Source of the DNA: an uncultured Steroidobacter sp.
Lineage (GTDB): Bacteria; Pseudomonadota; Gammaproteobacteria; Steroidobacterales; Steroidobacteraceae
Assembly: GCA_946478975.1 (NCBI GenBank)
Contig: CAMLEO010000044.1
Location: 1-33,013 of the forward strand
Reading direction: 5' to 3'
Length of the DNA: 33,013 nucleotides
The translations under genes and the position numbers were made by a program. Below the pieces are notes generated by a model. The model was not told the origin of the DNA. It saw only the letters and a program-made list of their open reading frames with translations, and made no database searches. The first letter of the stretch is position 1, and each line of letters opens with the position of its first letter. This document shows positions 24,928 to 33,013 of the stretch, in pieces.

Positions 24928-25812
24928 ATGGCGACACATCGAACGAAAATTCGCATTGGCATTTCAGGCTGGCGTTACACACCGTGGCGTGGAGTGTTTT
25001 ATCCGGAGGATCTGCCGCAACGGCTCGAGCTGCATTACGCATCCCGCGTGCTGCCGACCATCGAGATCAATGGCTCGTTTTATTCCCTGCAATATCCCGA
25101 AAGCTACCGCCGCTGGTGCGAGGACACGCCGGCCGATTTCGTGTTCGCCGTGAAAGGCCCGCGGTTCATCACGCACATGAAAAAGCTCAAGGACGTAGAA
25201 GCGCCGCTCGCCAACTTCTTCGCCTCGGGCGTGTTCAATCTGGAACGTAAGCTCGGTCCCATTTTGTGGCAATTCCCTCCCAACTTCGGCTATGACCGGG
25301 CGCGACTGACAAAGTTCTTCGAGCTCCTGCCGCGCGACACCGCCGGCGCACTGAAGCTGGCGCGCAAACGCGATGCTCGCATGAAGGGCCGTTCGAAACT
25401 CGCGATCGATGCGAATCGCCCCTTGCGACACGCCATCGAAATCCGTCACAAAAGCTTTTGCGATCCGTCGTTCATCGAGCTGCTACGCGAGCACAACATC
25501 GCGCTCGTGATCGCCGAGACCGCGAAGCGCTATCCGATGATGCACGATATCACCGCGGACTTTGTATACATGCGTCTGCACGGCGATAAGGAATTATACA
25601 GGAGTGGCTACAGCGATCGCGCGCTCGATCGCTGGGCGCGGCGAATATCGGCCTGGCAACGTGGCAGCGAGCCGCGCGATGCGCAGAAGATCCTGAAGCG
25701 CAAGCCGCCGACGTCGAAGCCGAGAGATGTCTACTGTTACTTTGACAATACAGACGTCAAGCTGCGCGCGCCGGTTGATGCGCAAACGCTGATACGCAAG
25801 CTTGCCAAATGA
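24928..25812 (+). CDS. DUF72 (YecE-like) protein
   Basis: Cytosolic TIM-barrel-like protein of the widespread but poorly characterised DUF72 family. The 294-residue product begins, after MATHRTK, with IRIGISGWRYTPWRGVFYPEDLPQ, the family hallmark, followed by LHYASRVLPTIEINGSFYSLQYPESYRRW. Later come FVFAVKGPRFITHMKKL, LGPILWQFPPNFGYD, AIEIRHKSFC and YMRLHGDKELYRSGYSD, all typical. It ends in YCYFDNTDVKLRAPVDA, near the DVYCYFDND-type motif of the family. I use the ATG at 24928; a TTG 9 nt upstream is an alternative. The stop lies inside a perfect palindrome shared with the stop of the convergent transporter gene. No function is known well enough to state. Confidence 0.9.
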   Translation: MATHRTKIRIGISGWRYTPWRGVFYPEDLPQRLELHYASRVLPTIEINGSFYSLQYPESYRRWCEDTPADFVFAVKGPRFITHMKKLKDVEAPLANFFASGVFNLERKLGPILWQFPPNFGYDRARLTKFFELLPRDTAGALKLARKRDARMKGRSKLAIDANRPLRHAIEIRHKSFCDPSFIELLREHNIALVIAETAKRYPMMHDITADFVYMRLHGDKELYRSGYSDRALDRWARRISAWQRGSEPRDAQKILKRKPPTSKPRDVYCYFDNTDVKLRAPVDAQTLIRKLAK

Positions 25813-25822
25813 ACGTTCATTT
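25807..25822. repeat. 16-bp perfect palindrome holding two convergent stop codons
   Basis: AAATGAAC followed by its exact reverse complement GTTCATTT. The plus-strand TGA (25810-25812) and the minus-strand TGA (25819-25817) are placed symmetrically, each after an AAA lysine codon. It could be a protein-binding site or a weak bidirectional hairpin. No T-run terminator is seen. Confidence 0.8.
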
Positions 25823-27286
25823 AGCGGCGACCCAGCGACGTTCGAGCCAGCCGAATCCCCACTGAACGAGCAGCGCCAGCAGCGCCGCCGGCACCGCGCC
25901 TTCCAGAATTAAATTCGTGTCATCCAGCCGGATGCCGGTGAGGATGGGCTGCCCGTAGCCGCCCGCGCCGATCAATGCACCGAGCGTTGCTGTGCCCACG
26001 TTGATCACCGCTGCGGTCCTGATGCCCGCAAGAATGGATCTCACCGCCAGCGGCAGCTCGACGTAACGAAGCTGCGCGGTTCTAGGCAATCCCAACGCTT
26101 CGGCCGATTCGCGCAGATCGCGTGGAATATCCGCCAGCCCCGTGTGCGTGTTTCGCAGGATGGGCAGCAGGCTATAAAGAAACAACGCCACGACCGCAGG
26201 CGCGTAACCGATCCCGAGCCAGGGAATCAGAAACACCAGCAGCGCCAGGGCCGGCAATGTTTGTAGAACATCAGCAATCGCAAACACCACTCGTCCGACA
26301 GCGCGCCGATAAAACGCGACGATGCCCAATGGGATTGCGACCAGCACCGCGAGTCCGAGCGAGATTCCGACCATCGCCAGGTGCTCACGCGTCCGACGCC
26401 AGACACGCACCGCGCGGCCGTCGACTTCCGCACTGGAACTGACGCTGAGCTGGTCGCGCAAAAAACTGGCGGCGATCTGCGTCTCCGGCTCGCGATCGAG
26501 TGCCGCTCGCGCGTTCAGCTTGGTCATGGTCGCTTCGTTGATGCGACCACCGAGACGATTCAACGATTCGCGCACCGGTGCGGCCACATCGTTGCGACAC
26601 ACGATCAATGCATCGTAGGCGGGGAAAAACTTCTGATCGTCCTGAAGCGTGGTGAGATCGTAGTGGACGATCTCTGCGTCTGTGGAGTACAGGTCCGTGA
26701 CATCGATCGCGCCCGACTCCAAACCGCGATACGCAAGATCGTGCGCCAGTCCACGCACGTCGTGCTGTGGCAGTCGATAGTGCGCGCGAATGCCAGGCCA
26801 GCCATCCGCCCGCTCCATGAACTCATTACTGAAGCCAAACCGCAGCGTAGGATGATCCACGAGTTGTGACATGCGAGTGATGCCGAGCGCAGCGGCTCGA
26901 TCGCGCCGCATGCCGAGCACATATGTATTGTTGAAACCCAGCGGCTTCGAGGTCCACATCGACTCCTGCGCCAGTGCTGCGAGCAGCTGCTCGTCGCTGC
27001 CAATATTCTTGTCAGAAAATATTTCCGTGCGCAGAGTGCCTGTGTACTCGGGATAACAATCGATGTCGCCGCGGACCAGCGCGCTCCAGAGCACTCGCGT
27101 GCCGCCCAACTGGCGCCGATGTTCTGCGTCGTAACCTGCTTCGCGAGTCAGCTGTGCCGCGAGTTCGCCCAGAATTACGGACTCGGTGAATGCTTTGGAA
27201 CCGATCACCGTCGTATCGGCAGCGAGCACCGTGGTCGTGAGGAGCAGCGACGCGATGAATACCAATAGCGAACGGAGCTCAGGCAT
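25817..27286 (-). CDS. ABC transporter fused substrate-binding and permease protein (OpuC/ProX-ProW type)
   Basis: Single 489-residue chain joining a periplasmic binding domain to a membrane permease, for import of a quaternary amine or similar solute. A signal sequence (about 1-22, LLVFIASLLLTTTVLAA) is followed by an OpuAC domain with TVIGSKAFTESVILGELAAQL, YPEYTGTLRTEIF and DVTDLYSTDAEI (to about 270). The C-terminal half (about 300-489) has some five to six helices and the permease EAA-type loop ESAEALGLPRTAQLRYVELPLA. The binding domain comes first, the reverse of the permease-first EgtU/OpuCBC-like fusions. Its start overlaps the ATPase gene stop by 8 nt. Candidates for the substrate are glycine betaine, choline, carnitine or ergothioneine; the sequence alone does not decide. 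Confidence 0.87.
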   Translation of the reverse strand: MPELRSLLVFIASLLLTTTVLAADTTVIGSKAFTESVILGELAAQLTREAGYDAEHRRQLGGTRVLWSALVRGDIDCYPEYTGTLRTEIFSDKNIGSDEQLLAALAQESMWTSKPLGFNNTYVLGMRRDRAAALGITRMSQLVDHPTLRFGFSNEFMERADGWPGIRAHYRLPQHDVRGLAHDLAYRGLESGAIDVTDLYSTDAEIVHYDLTTLQDDQKFFPAYDALIVCRNDVAAPVRESLNRLGGRINEATMTKLNARAALDREPETQIAASFLRDQLSVSSSAEVDGRAVRVWRRTREHLAMVGISLGLAVLVAIPLGIVAFYRRAVGRVVFAIADVLQTLPALALLVFLIPWLGIGYAPAVVALFLYSLLPILRNTHTGLADIPRDLRESAEALGLPRTAQLRYVELPLAVRSILAGIRTAAVINVGTATLGALIGAGGYGQPILTGIRLDDTNLILEGAVPAALLALLVQWGFGWLERRWVAAK

Positions 27287-28034
27287 TCAGCGCCTCGACG
27301 TGCAGGCCGCGCTGCGCATTCACGAACTCGCGCACGAATTCTTCGGCGGGCGATTCAGTGAGATCCCGATAAGAGCCATGCTGGACGATCTTGCCGGCGC
27401 GCATCAGCACGATGTTATTGGCGAAGAACGCCGCCTCGGCCATATCGTGCGTCACCAACAGCACAGACTTCTTGAGACGCTCGAACAGCTTGCGCAAATC
27501 TTCCTGCAGGCCATGCCGCACCATCGGATCGAGCGCACCGAGCGGCTCATCGAGTAACAACACGGCCGGATCGAGCATCAGCGCGCGCATCAGGCTCACC
27601 CGCTGACGCTGGCCGCCGGAGAGATCGCCTGGAAACCTGCTCAGCGCATCGCGAGGCAATTGCACCAACTCAGCCAGTTCGGCGACTCGCTGCTCGATCC
27701 AGCGCTCGTCCTTGCGCAGGAAGCGCGCAGCCAACGTGACATTCGCTTCGCCAGTCAGGTGTGGGAACAGCCCGCCCGACTGAATCACGTAACCGATGCG
27801 CTGGCGCATTTCCAAAACGTTCGCTGGAGCGAGCTCACGCCCCGCAATCACCACCGAACCTTGCTGCGGCCAGACCAGCCCCACCGCCAGCTTGAGCAGC
27901 GTCGACTTGCCGCAGCCGCTCGGGCCGATCAACGCGACGGTTTCGCCCGCGTCGACGCGCAACGTGACGCCATCCACGGCAACAGCATGGGGATAGCGGT
28001 GGGTGACATTTTCGAACGCAATGGCACAGCTCAT
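27279..28034 (-). CDS. ABC transporter ATPase, glycine-betaine/proline family
   Basis: ATP-binding subunit partnering the fused permease encoded next to it, 251 residues. Motifs: Walker A GPSGCGKS (37-44), Q-loop near Gln85 (GYVIQSGGLFPHLT), signature LSGGQ (138-142), Walker B LLLDEPLGALD, and the switch histidine in LVTHDMAEA. GYVIQSGGLFPHLTGEANV is characteristic of the OpuCA/ProV group. The C-terminal tandem CBS domains that sense ionic strength in OpuA and are also found in OpuCA are missing, so osmotic gating of that kind is unlikely. The gene starts 133 bp from the divergent dehydrogenase gene. Confidence 0.92.
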   Translation of the reverse strand: MSCAIAFENVTHRYPHAVAVDGVTLRVDAGETVALIGPSGCGKSTLLKLAVGLVWPQQGSVVIAGRELAPANVLEMRQRIGYVIQSGGLFPHLTGEANVTLAARFLRKDERWIEQRVAELAELVQLPRDALSRFPGDLSGGQRQRVSLMRALMLDPAVLLLDEPLGALDPMVRHGLQEDLRKLFERLKKSVLLVTHDMAEAAFFANNIVLMRAGKIVQHGSYRDLTESPAEEFVREFVNAQRGLHVEALNA

Positions 28035-28167
28035 CGGACTCGCAGCTTAAAGCAATCCGCGCAGCACTCCCACTCAGCAGCACCATGAGCTAAAAATTAA
28101 GCCGCCAGATGCGCAGCGAGAGCGCATCGGCTATACAAAGCCTTCGGAAGGAAATCCGAGTTCATCG
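28035..28167. promoter_or_regulatory. Divergent intergenic region between ABC transporter and PQQ dehydrogenase
   Basis: A 133-bp gap that must carry promoters in both directions. On the plus strand a -10-like TATACA occurs at 28132-28137, but no -35 box is seen at the right distance. A short palindrome CCTTCGGAAGG (28141-28151) lies just downstream. Little else can be supported. Confidence 0.3.
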
Positions 28168-30564
28168 ATGAACAACCCACTGGCTTCGAATCCATCATCG
28201 CGCCCTCGTCCGCCTCGCATCTTCGCCCTCATCCTGCTATTGGCCGGGCTCGTACTCGGCATTGGCGGGCTGCGGCTCGCCGCTCTCGGCGGATCCTTCT
28301 ATTACGCGATCGCCGGCGTCGTATTGAGCGCCAGTGCGGTTCTGCTGTGGCGAGGCGATGCCTGGGGCGCGTACCTCTACGGCCTGCTCACATTCGGCAC
28401 CGTGATCTGGGCCGTCGCAGAAGCCGGGTTCGACGGTTGGGCACTCGCACCTCGCGTGCTGCCATTTCTGGTGTTGGGTCTGTTGTTGCTACGTCCGCGG
28501 GTGCGGCGGGCATTGTTCGGCCAACCTCGCCCGCTGTTCGGAAGCTGGATCTCCTGGGCCGCGCTCGCGTCGCTCCTCGCCATTTGCGTCGGCGTCGCGC
28601 TGCGCGAGCCGTATCCGACGTTGCCTTTTCCAGCCACAACCAGTTCCCCGGCGAGCGTGAGCGACTGGCAGCATTGGGGTGGATCCGCCGCTGGCCGCCG
28701 TTACTCGGCGCTGGATCAGATCAACGCCACGAATGTTTCCAAACTGCAGGTCGCGTGGACCTTTCGCACCGGCGTCGGCGGCGCGTTCAAGGCGACGCCA
28801 CTGCAGATCGGCGACACGTTGTATGTCTGCCTGGCAAGAAACATCATCTCCGCAGTCGACTCGGCGACGGGCGAAGAGCGCTGGCGCTTCGATCCGAAGT
28901 TGCAGGACTCCAAGATCGGCTTCACGACCACCTGTCGTGGCCTGGCCTATTACAAAGCACCGGAAGCTACGTCGGAATGCGCAGAGCGGCTGCTCACCGC
29001 AACGACTGACGCACGCCTGATCGCGGTAGATCTCGAGAACGGACAGAAATGCAGCGGCTTCGGCACCGATGGGGAAGTCGATCTGCTCGCCGGCATGGGC
29101 CCGGTGATTCCCGGCTTTTACTACGTCACCTCTCCGCCAACCATTGCCAGTGGCGTCGCGGTTCTCGGCGGCTGGGTCGCCGACAACGTTGAAGTGAAGG
29201 AACCCTCCGGCGTGATTCGCGGCTTCGATCCAATCACTGGACGAATGTTGTGGGCCTGGGACATCGGCCGCACCGAACCGATCACCGAGCTTGCGCCTGG
29301 CGAAACATACACGCGCGGCACACCGAATGCGTGGAGTGTCTTCAGCGCCGACGATGAGCTCGGGCTGGTTTACATTCCCACCGGCAACGCGACGCCGGAT
29401 TACTTCGGCGGCCACCGCTCGCCCGAGTCGGAACGATTCGCCAGCTCCGTCGTCGCGCTGGATGCGAAGACCGGCACGGTGCGCTGGTCGTTTCAGACCA
29501 CGCATCACGACATCTGGGACTACGACGTGCCATCGCAGCCGGTGCTGGTGGACTTCGTTCCGGCAGGCAAGACAGAGCAAGTTCACGCACTCATCGCGCC
29601 GACCAAGCGCGGTGAATTGTTTCTTCTCGATCGCACCAATGGCCAGCCTTTAGCGGAGGTCGAAGAACGACCGGTACCGCAGACCGATGTACCTCACGAG
29701 TGGACGGCGAAGACCCAGCCGTTCTCGGTCGGCATGCCGGCTTTCAATCGCGAGCCGCTGACCGAAGCGAAAATGTGGGGCATCACGCCCATCGATCAAA
29801 TGTTTTGTCGTATGCAGTTTCACCAGCTGCGTTACGAGGGCGTACTCACCCCGCCGTCGATTCGCGGCAGCATTCAATATCCTGGATTTGCCGGCGGCAT
29901 GAACTGGGGCAGCGTCGCCATCGATGAAGGCAGCAACGTGATGATCGTCAACGCGCTGCAGCTGGGGAATCACCTGAAGTTATATCCGCGCGCCGAGGTC
30001 ACGGCCAAAACCAAGCTCGGTTTCGGTGGCGGTCTGCAAACCGGCACGCCGTACGCCGCGTTCACCGAGCCGTTTCTCTCACCGCTGTTCGTTCCTTGCC
30101 AGCAGCCGCCGTATGGCGAGATCGCTGCCATCGATCTGGCAACACGCACGCTGCTGTGGCGTCGTCCATTGGGCACATCGAACGGGCTCGGTCCCCTCGG
30201 TTTAAAAAGCGGGCTGCCGATCACGATGGGCGTGCCCTACTCCGGCGGCTCGATCGTCACCAAGGGCGGACTCATCTTCATGGGCGGCACGATGGATCGT
30301 CGCCTGCGCGCGTTCGATGAGAGGACCGGCAAAGTGCTCTGGAGCGAAGAGCTGCCGAACAATGGACAGGCCACGCCGATGACATACCTGTCGCCTCGAA
30401 CCGGCAAGCAGTACGTCGTGATGGCAGTGCCGGCCGTCGACAGTCCCGAGGACAGCCACAGAGCGGAACCAGAAGCTCAGCGCGGCGCGAATACAACGCC
30501 TCCGGCCAACAGTCAGGGCGGCTGGCTGATTGCATATGCGCTGCCCGAGGTGGACACTCGTTGA
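28168..30564 (+). CDS. gcd: Membrane-bound PQQ-dependent dehydrogenase, glucose/quinate/shikimate family
   Basis: Quinoprotein that oxidises an aldose (or quinate/shikimate) in the periplasm and passes electrons to ubiquinone. The product is 798 residues, almost exactly the length of E. coli Gcd. About five N-terminal helices (roughly 15-145) anchor it. The eight-bladed propeller begins WQHWGGSAAGRRYSALDQINATNVSKLQVAW and contains TCRGLAYYKAP, HHDIWDYDVPSQPVL (447-461, holding the catalytic-type Asp) and, near the end, GGLIFMGGTMDRRLRAFDERTGKVLW. The C-terminus has a low-complexity insert (about 765-785) before GGWLIAYALP. It is followed 3 bp later by a MoxR ATPase gene. No PQQ synthesis genes are in the window. 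Substrate choice between glucose and quinate is open. Confidence 0.9.
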   Translation: MNNPLASNPSSRPRPPRIFALILLLAGLVLGIGGLRLAALGGSFYYAIAGVVLSASAVLLWRGDAWGAYLYGLLTFGTVIWAVAEAGFDGWALAPRVLPFLVLGLLLLRPRVRRALFGQPRPLFGSWISWAALASLLAICVGVALREPYPTLPFPATTSSPASVSDWQHWGGSAAGRRYSALDQINATNVSKLQVAWTFRTGVGGAFKATPLQIGDTLYVCLARNIISAVDSATGEERWRFDPKLQDSKIGFTTTCRGLAYYKAPEATSECAERLLTATTDARLIAVDLENGQKCSGFGTDGEVDLLAGMGPVIPGFYYVTSPPTIASGVAVLGGWVADNVEVKEPSGVIRGFDPITGRMLWAWDIGRTEPITELAPGETYTRGTPNAWSVFSADDELGLVYIPTGNATPDYFGGHRSPESERFASSVVALDAKTGTVRWSFQTTHHDIWDYDVPSQPVLVDFVPAGKTEQVHALIAPTKRGELFLLDRTNGQPLAEVEERPVPQTDVPHEWTAKTQPFSVGMPAFNREPLTEAKMWGITPIDQMFCRMQFHQLRYEGVLTPPSIRGSIQYPGFAGGMNWGSVAIDEGSNVMIVNALQLGNHLKLYPRAEVTAKTKLGFGGGLQTGTPYAAFTEPFLSPLFVPCQQPPYGEIAAIDLATRTLLWRRPLGTSNGLGPLGLKSGLPITMGVPYSGGSIVTKGGLIFMGGTMDRRLRAFDERTGKVLWSEELPNNGQATPMTYLSPRTGKQYVVMAVPAVDSPEDSHRAEPEAQRGANTTPPANSQGGWLIAYALPEVDTR

Positions 30565-30567
30565 ACC

Positions 30568-31509
30568 ATGCCTGACATTGCAAGTATCGCCGCTTCGGTG
30601 CCATCGCTGAAGCAACACCTCGAAGCGCATCGCTACATCTGCTCGGATCAGATCGCGACCGCGGTTTATCTCGCGTATCACCTGCGCAAGCCGGTGCTCA
30701 TCGAAGGGCCGCCGGGTGTCGGCAAGACCGAGTTGGCGAAGACCACTGCCGAGATGCTCGATCTGCCGCTGATCCGCCTGCAATGTTATGAAGGCCTTGA
30801 TGAGGCCAAGGCGCTGTATGAATGGAAGTACGGCAAGCAGCTGCTGTACACCCAAGTGTTGAAACAAACGCTCGATGAGGTCCTGCAAGGCGCCAAGGGC
30901 TTTGCCGAGTCCGTGAAGCGGCTGCACGAGTTCGGCGATATTTTCTTTTCGGAAGAATTCCTGGAAGCGCGGCCGCTGCTCAAAGCCCTGCGCGAAGAGC
31001 GCGGCTGCGTGCTGCTCATCGATGAAGTCGACAAGTCCGATCACGAGTTTGAGTCGTTGCTGCTGGAGATTCTGTCCGACTACCAGGTCTCGATTCCGGA
31101 GATCGGCACCGTCAAGGCGCGGCACACGCCGCCGCTCGTCTTTCTCACCAGCAACAATACTCGTGAGATTTCGGATGCGCTCAAGCGTCGCTGCCTGCAC
31201 CTGTACATTCCGTTTCCGGACATCGACCTCGAACAACGCATCATCCACGCCCGCGTGCCGGAGATTCCTGCGCAGCTGCGCTCGCAACTGGTGCGGTTCA
31301 TTCACGACCTGCGCGGGCTCGATCTGAAGAAGGTGCCGTCGATCAGCGAAACGATCGATTGGGCGCGCACGCTGCTGCTGTTACATGCCGACCGGCTCGA
31401 TCCCGAGGTGGTGCGCAATACCATGAACGTCATCCTGAAGTTTCAGGAGGACATCGAAAGCGTACAGCCGGAGCTGCGCACGCTCACCGACAAGGCGGTT
31501 CGCAGCTGA
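30568..31509 (+). CDS. MoxR-family AAA+ ATPase
   Basis: Cytosolic AAA+ chaperone-like ATPase of 313 residues, of the kind that works with a VWA protein to mature metal- or cofactor-containing enzymes. Walker A is GPPGVGKT (47-54), Walker B is CVLLIDEVDKSD (Asp152, Glu153), sensor 1 is in FLTSNNTREISDALKRRC, and the C-terminal lid follows. RLQCYEGLDEAKALYEWKYGKQLLY is the MoxR/CoxD-type insert region. It starts 3 bp after the dehydrogenase stop and ends 9 bp before the VWA gene, so the three form one operon. MoxR was first named next to methanol dehydrogenase, another PQQ enzyme. A role in maturing the quinoprotein here is inference. Confidence 0.9.
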   Translation: MPDIASIAASVPSLKQHLEAHRYICSDQIATAVYLAYHLRKPVLIEGPPGVGKTELAKTTAEMLDLPLIRLQCYEGLDEAKALYEWKYGKQLLYTQVLKQTLDEVLQGAKGFAESVKRLHEFGDIFFSEEFLEARPLLKALREERGCVLLIDEVDKSDHEFESLLLEILSDYQVSIPEIGTVKARHTPPLVFLTSNNTREISDALKRRCLHLYIPFPDIDLEQRIIHARVPEIPAQLRSQLVRFIHDLRGLDLKKVPSISETIDWARTLLLLHADRLDPEVVRNTMNVILKFQEDIESVQPELRTLTDKAVRS

Positions 31510-31518
31510 GCCGATCCC

Positions 31519-32955
31519 ATGGATCAGTTGCTCACGAATTTCATCCGTGCGCTGCGAAATGTGGACGTTCGCATTTCCACCGCCGAGACGCTGGATGCGT
31601 TCAGCACGTTGCAATTGATCGGCTATGCGGATCGGCAGCTGCTCAAAGACAGTCTCGGGCTGGTTCTGCCGAAGACGCTGGATGAGAAGGCCGCGTTCGA
31701 TACTTGTTTCGATCAGTTCTTTTCGTTTCGGAGCCACTCGGAGCTGCGCTCGCCGCACGAAGGTGACTCCACTGACTTCGCTGACTCGGCTGCTGCGGGC
31801 GACGGACAGATGAGCGGCGGCGAATCGCAGGGTAGCGGCAGTGGCTCCACGCACGGCGGTGAAGTTTCCGAAGCCGGCGAAATGTCCTCGCCCCAGTCCG
31901 CCCTGGGCCAGCTGCTCACACGCGCCAATTCGATGGAAATCAACATCGCCATCAACGCAGCGGGCCAGCAGGTCAAAGCGCACGAAATCGAGGTGTTCAC
32001 CCAAAAGGGCGTCTACACCCGCCGCATCCTCGAAGCGATGGGCATCGCCGAACTGCAACAGGAAATCCTCTCGCTCGCCGACAGCCCGAGCATTCCCGAT
32101 CGCCGCCTGGCGCAGGATCTAGGCCATCGACGCGATTGGCTGCGTGAGCGTGTTCGTGACTACATCGAACATCAGTTCCTGCTCCATGCCGACGTGAATG
32201 GCCGCAGACTCCGCGAGAGCCTGCTGCGCGACGTTCGACTTTCCTCCATTGAACAGCGCCACCATCGGCAGTTGCAGGAGATCGTGCAACGGATGGCGCG
32301 CAAACTGATCGCCGCCTATTCAAAACGTCGCAAGATCGTCCGCCGCGGCCAGCTGCACGTTCCCCGCACTTTGCGGCGGAACATGAAATATGACGATGCA
32401 ATTTTCGACCTGCACTGGAAGACGGTGAAGGCCGATCAACCCAAAGTCTTTGCCGTGTGCGACGTCAGCGGATCCGTCGCGGACTACGCACGTTTCATGC
32501 TGATGTTTATTTACAGCCTGGAGGAAGTGCTGCCGAAGGTGCGCACGTTCGCTTTTTCTTCCGAGCTCGGCGAAGTCTCCGATCTGTTCAAGCGCAACAG
32601 CATCGACGACGCCATCGCTCTCGCCCTTCGCCAGTACGGCAGCGGCTCAACCGACTACGGACAGGCGCTCGCCGACTTTCACAAACTCTGCTTGGCTGAC
32701 ATCGACCGCCGCACCACCGTCATCGTCCTCGGCGACGCCCGCAACAACTACGGCGACGCACGGACAGATGTGCTCAAGGATATTTACGATCGCTCGCGTC
32801 GCGTGATCTGGCTCAATCCCGAGGCGCGTTCGTTATGGAATACGGGCGATTCGGAGATGCGGCATTACTCGCCGTATTGTCATCAGGTGGATGAATGCGG
32901 GACGCTGGCGCAGTTGGGGAGAGTGGTTGGAAGGTTGCTGCGAGTGACGCGCTGA
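31519..32955 (+). CDS. VWA-domain CoxE-like protein
   Basis: Partner of the MoxR ATPase, 478 residues. The N-terminal helical part (about 1-75) is followed by a Ser/Gly/Glu-rich linker (about 78-130), then a helical segment with MARKLIAAYSKRRKIVRRGQLHVPRTLRRNMKYDD, typical of CoxE proteins. The VWA domain has a complete MIDAS: DVSGS (315-319), Thr378 in GSGSTDYG, and Asp406 in LGDARNNYGD. CoxE with CoxD helps to mature the active site of CO dehydrogenase; related pairs serve other enzymes. No molybdenum hydroxylase genes are nearby, so the client may be the upstream dehydrogenase (inference). The remaining 58 bp of the window after the stop show nothing recognisable. Confidence 0.9.
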   Translation: MDQLLTNFIRALRNVDVRISTAETLDAFSTLQLIGYADRQLLKDSLGLVLPKTLDEKAAFDTCFDQFFSFRSHSELRSPHEGDSTDFADSAAAGDGQMSGGESQGSGSGSTHGGEVSEAGEMSSPQSALGQLLTRANSMEINIAINAAGQQVKAHEIEVFTQKGVYTRRILEAMGIAELQQEILSLADSPSIPDRRLAQDLGHRRDWLRERVRDYIEHQFLLHADVNGRRLRESLLRDVRLSSIEQRHHRQLQEIVQRMARKLIAAYSKRRKIVRRGQLHVPRTLRRNMKYDDAIFDLHWKTVKADQPKVFAVCDVSGSVADYARFMLMFIYSLEEVLPKVRTFAFSSELGEVSDLFKRNSIDDAIALALRQYGSGSTDYGQALADFHKLCLADIDRRTTVIVLGDARNNYGDARTDVLKDIYDRSRRVIWLNPEARSLWNTGDSEMRHYSPYCHQVDECGTLAQLGRVVGRLLRVTR

Positions 32956-33013
32956 GAATTCCGATCGGCCGCGTTACCAGTCATATTTCTGGGTCTCAAG
33001 CGTATCAACCCAA

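Noticed and set aside
1..33013. tRNA genes, rRNA, CRISPR arrays, insertion sequences, phage or integron features
   Set aside because: None could be recognised: no cloverleaf-like segment, no spaced direct-repeat array, no transposase or integrase motif.

Overview
The window looks like chromosomal DNA of a high-GC gammaproteobacterium. The backbone order, sucD-sucC divergent from pilS-pilR and then pilA/pilB/pilC/pilD-coaE, is one I know from the Xanthomonadaceae and relatives. A Xanthomonadales/Nevskiales-type (Steroidobacter-like) host is therefore my best guess, by inference only. I see no tRNA, rRNA, CRISPR array, insertion sequence or integrase, and no gene-free stretch longer than about 210 bp.

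Layout. (1) 1-2052, minus: sucD (cut by the window edge) and sucC, the two subunits of succinyl-CoA synthetase. (2) 2154-5140, plus: the PilS/PilR two-component system. (3) 5137-17160: a sugar-activation and protein-glycosylation block inserted between pilR and the pilins. It holds two polyprenyl-phosphate GT2 glycosyltransferases, two GtrA-like flippases, RfbB, RfbA, a WecD-like acetyltransferase, WecE, two paralogous STT3/AglB/PglB-type oligosaccharyltransferase-like membrane proteins, and one opposite-strand polytopic membrane protein. (4) 17281-22696: a sigma-54 promoter, tandem pilins pilA1 and pilA2, then pilB, pilC and pilD. (5) coaE, convergent with a FadL porin. (6) A DUF72 protein, convergent with a two-gene quaternary-amine-type ABC transporter. 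(7) A PQQ-dependent membrane glucose-type dehydrogenase followed by a MoxR ATPase and a VWA/CoxE protein.

The main point of interest is the glycosylation block. RfbA, RfbB, WecE and WecD together would make dTDP-Fuc4NAc. The two GT2 enzymes and two GtrA proteins fit loading of a sugar on undecaprenyl phosphate and flipping it. The two STT3-like enzymes carry the family's DxxYH, DHH and TIxE-type motifs, but their WWDYG motif has become DSDAG or DSNAG. Both pilins carry an N-x-T sequon at the same aligned position, mid-way along the globular domain. I infer that this is a type IV pilin N-glycosylation system of archaeal style (lipid-monophosphate donor), duplicated to serve two pilins. From pilS to the wecD-like gene, nine genes are joined by eight consecutive 4-nt start/stop overlaps, which ties the glycan genes directly to the pilin regulator.

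Every assignment comes from reading translated motifs, gene order and DNA signals by eye. No database search was run.
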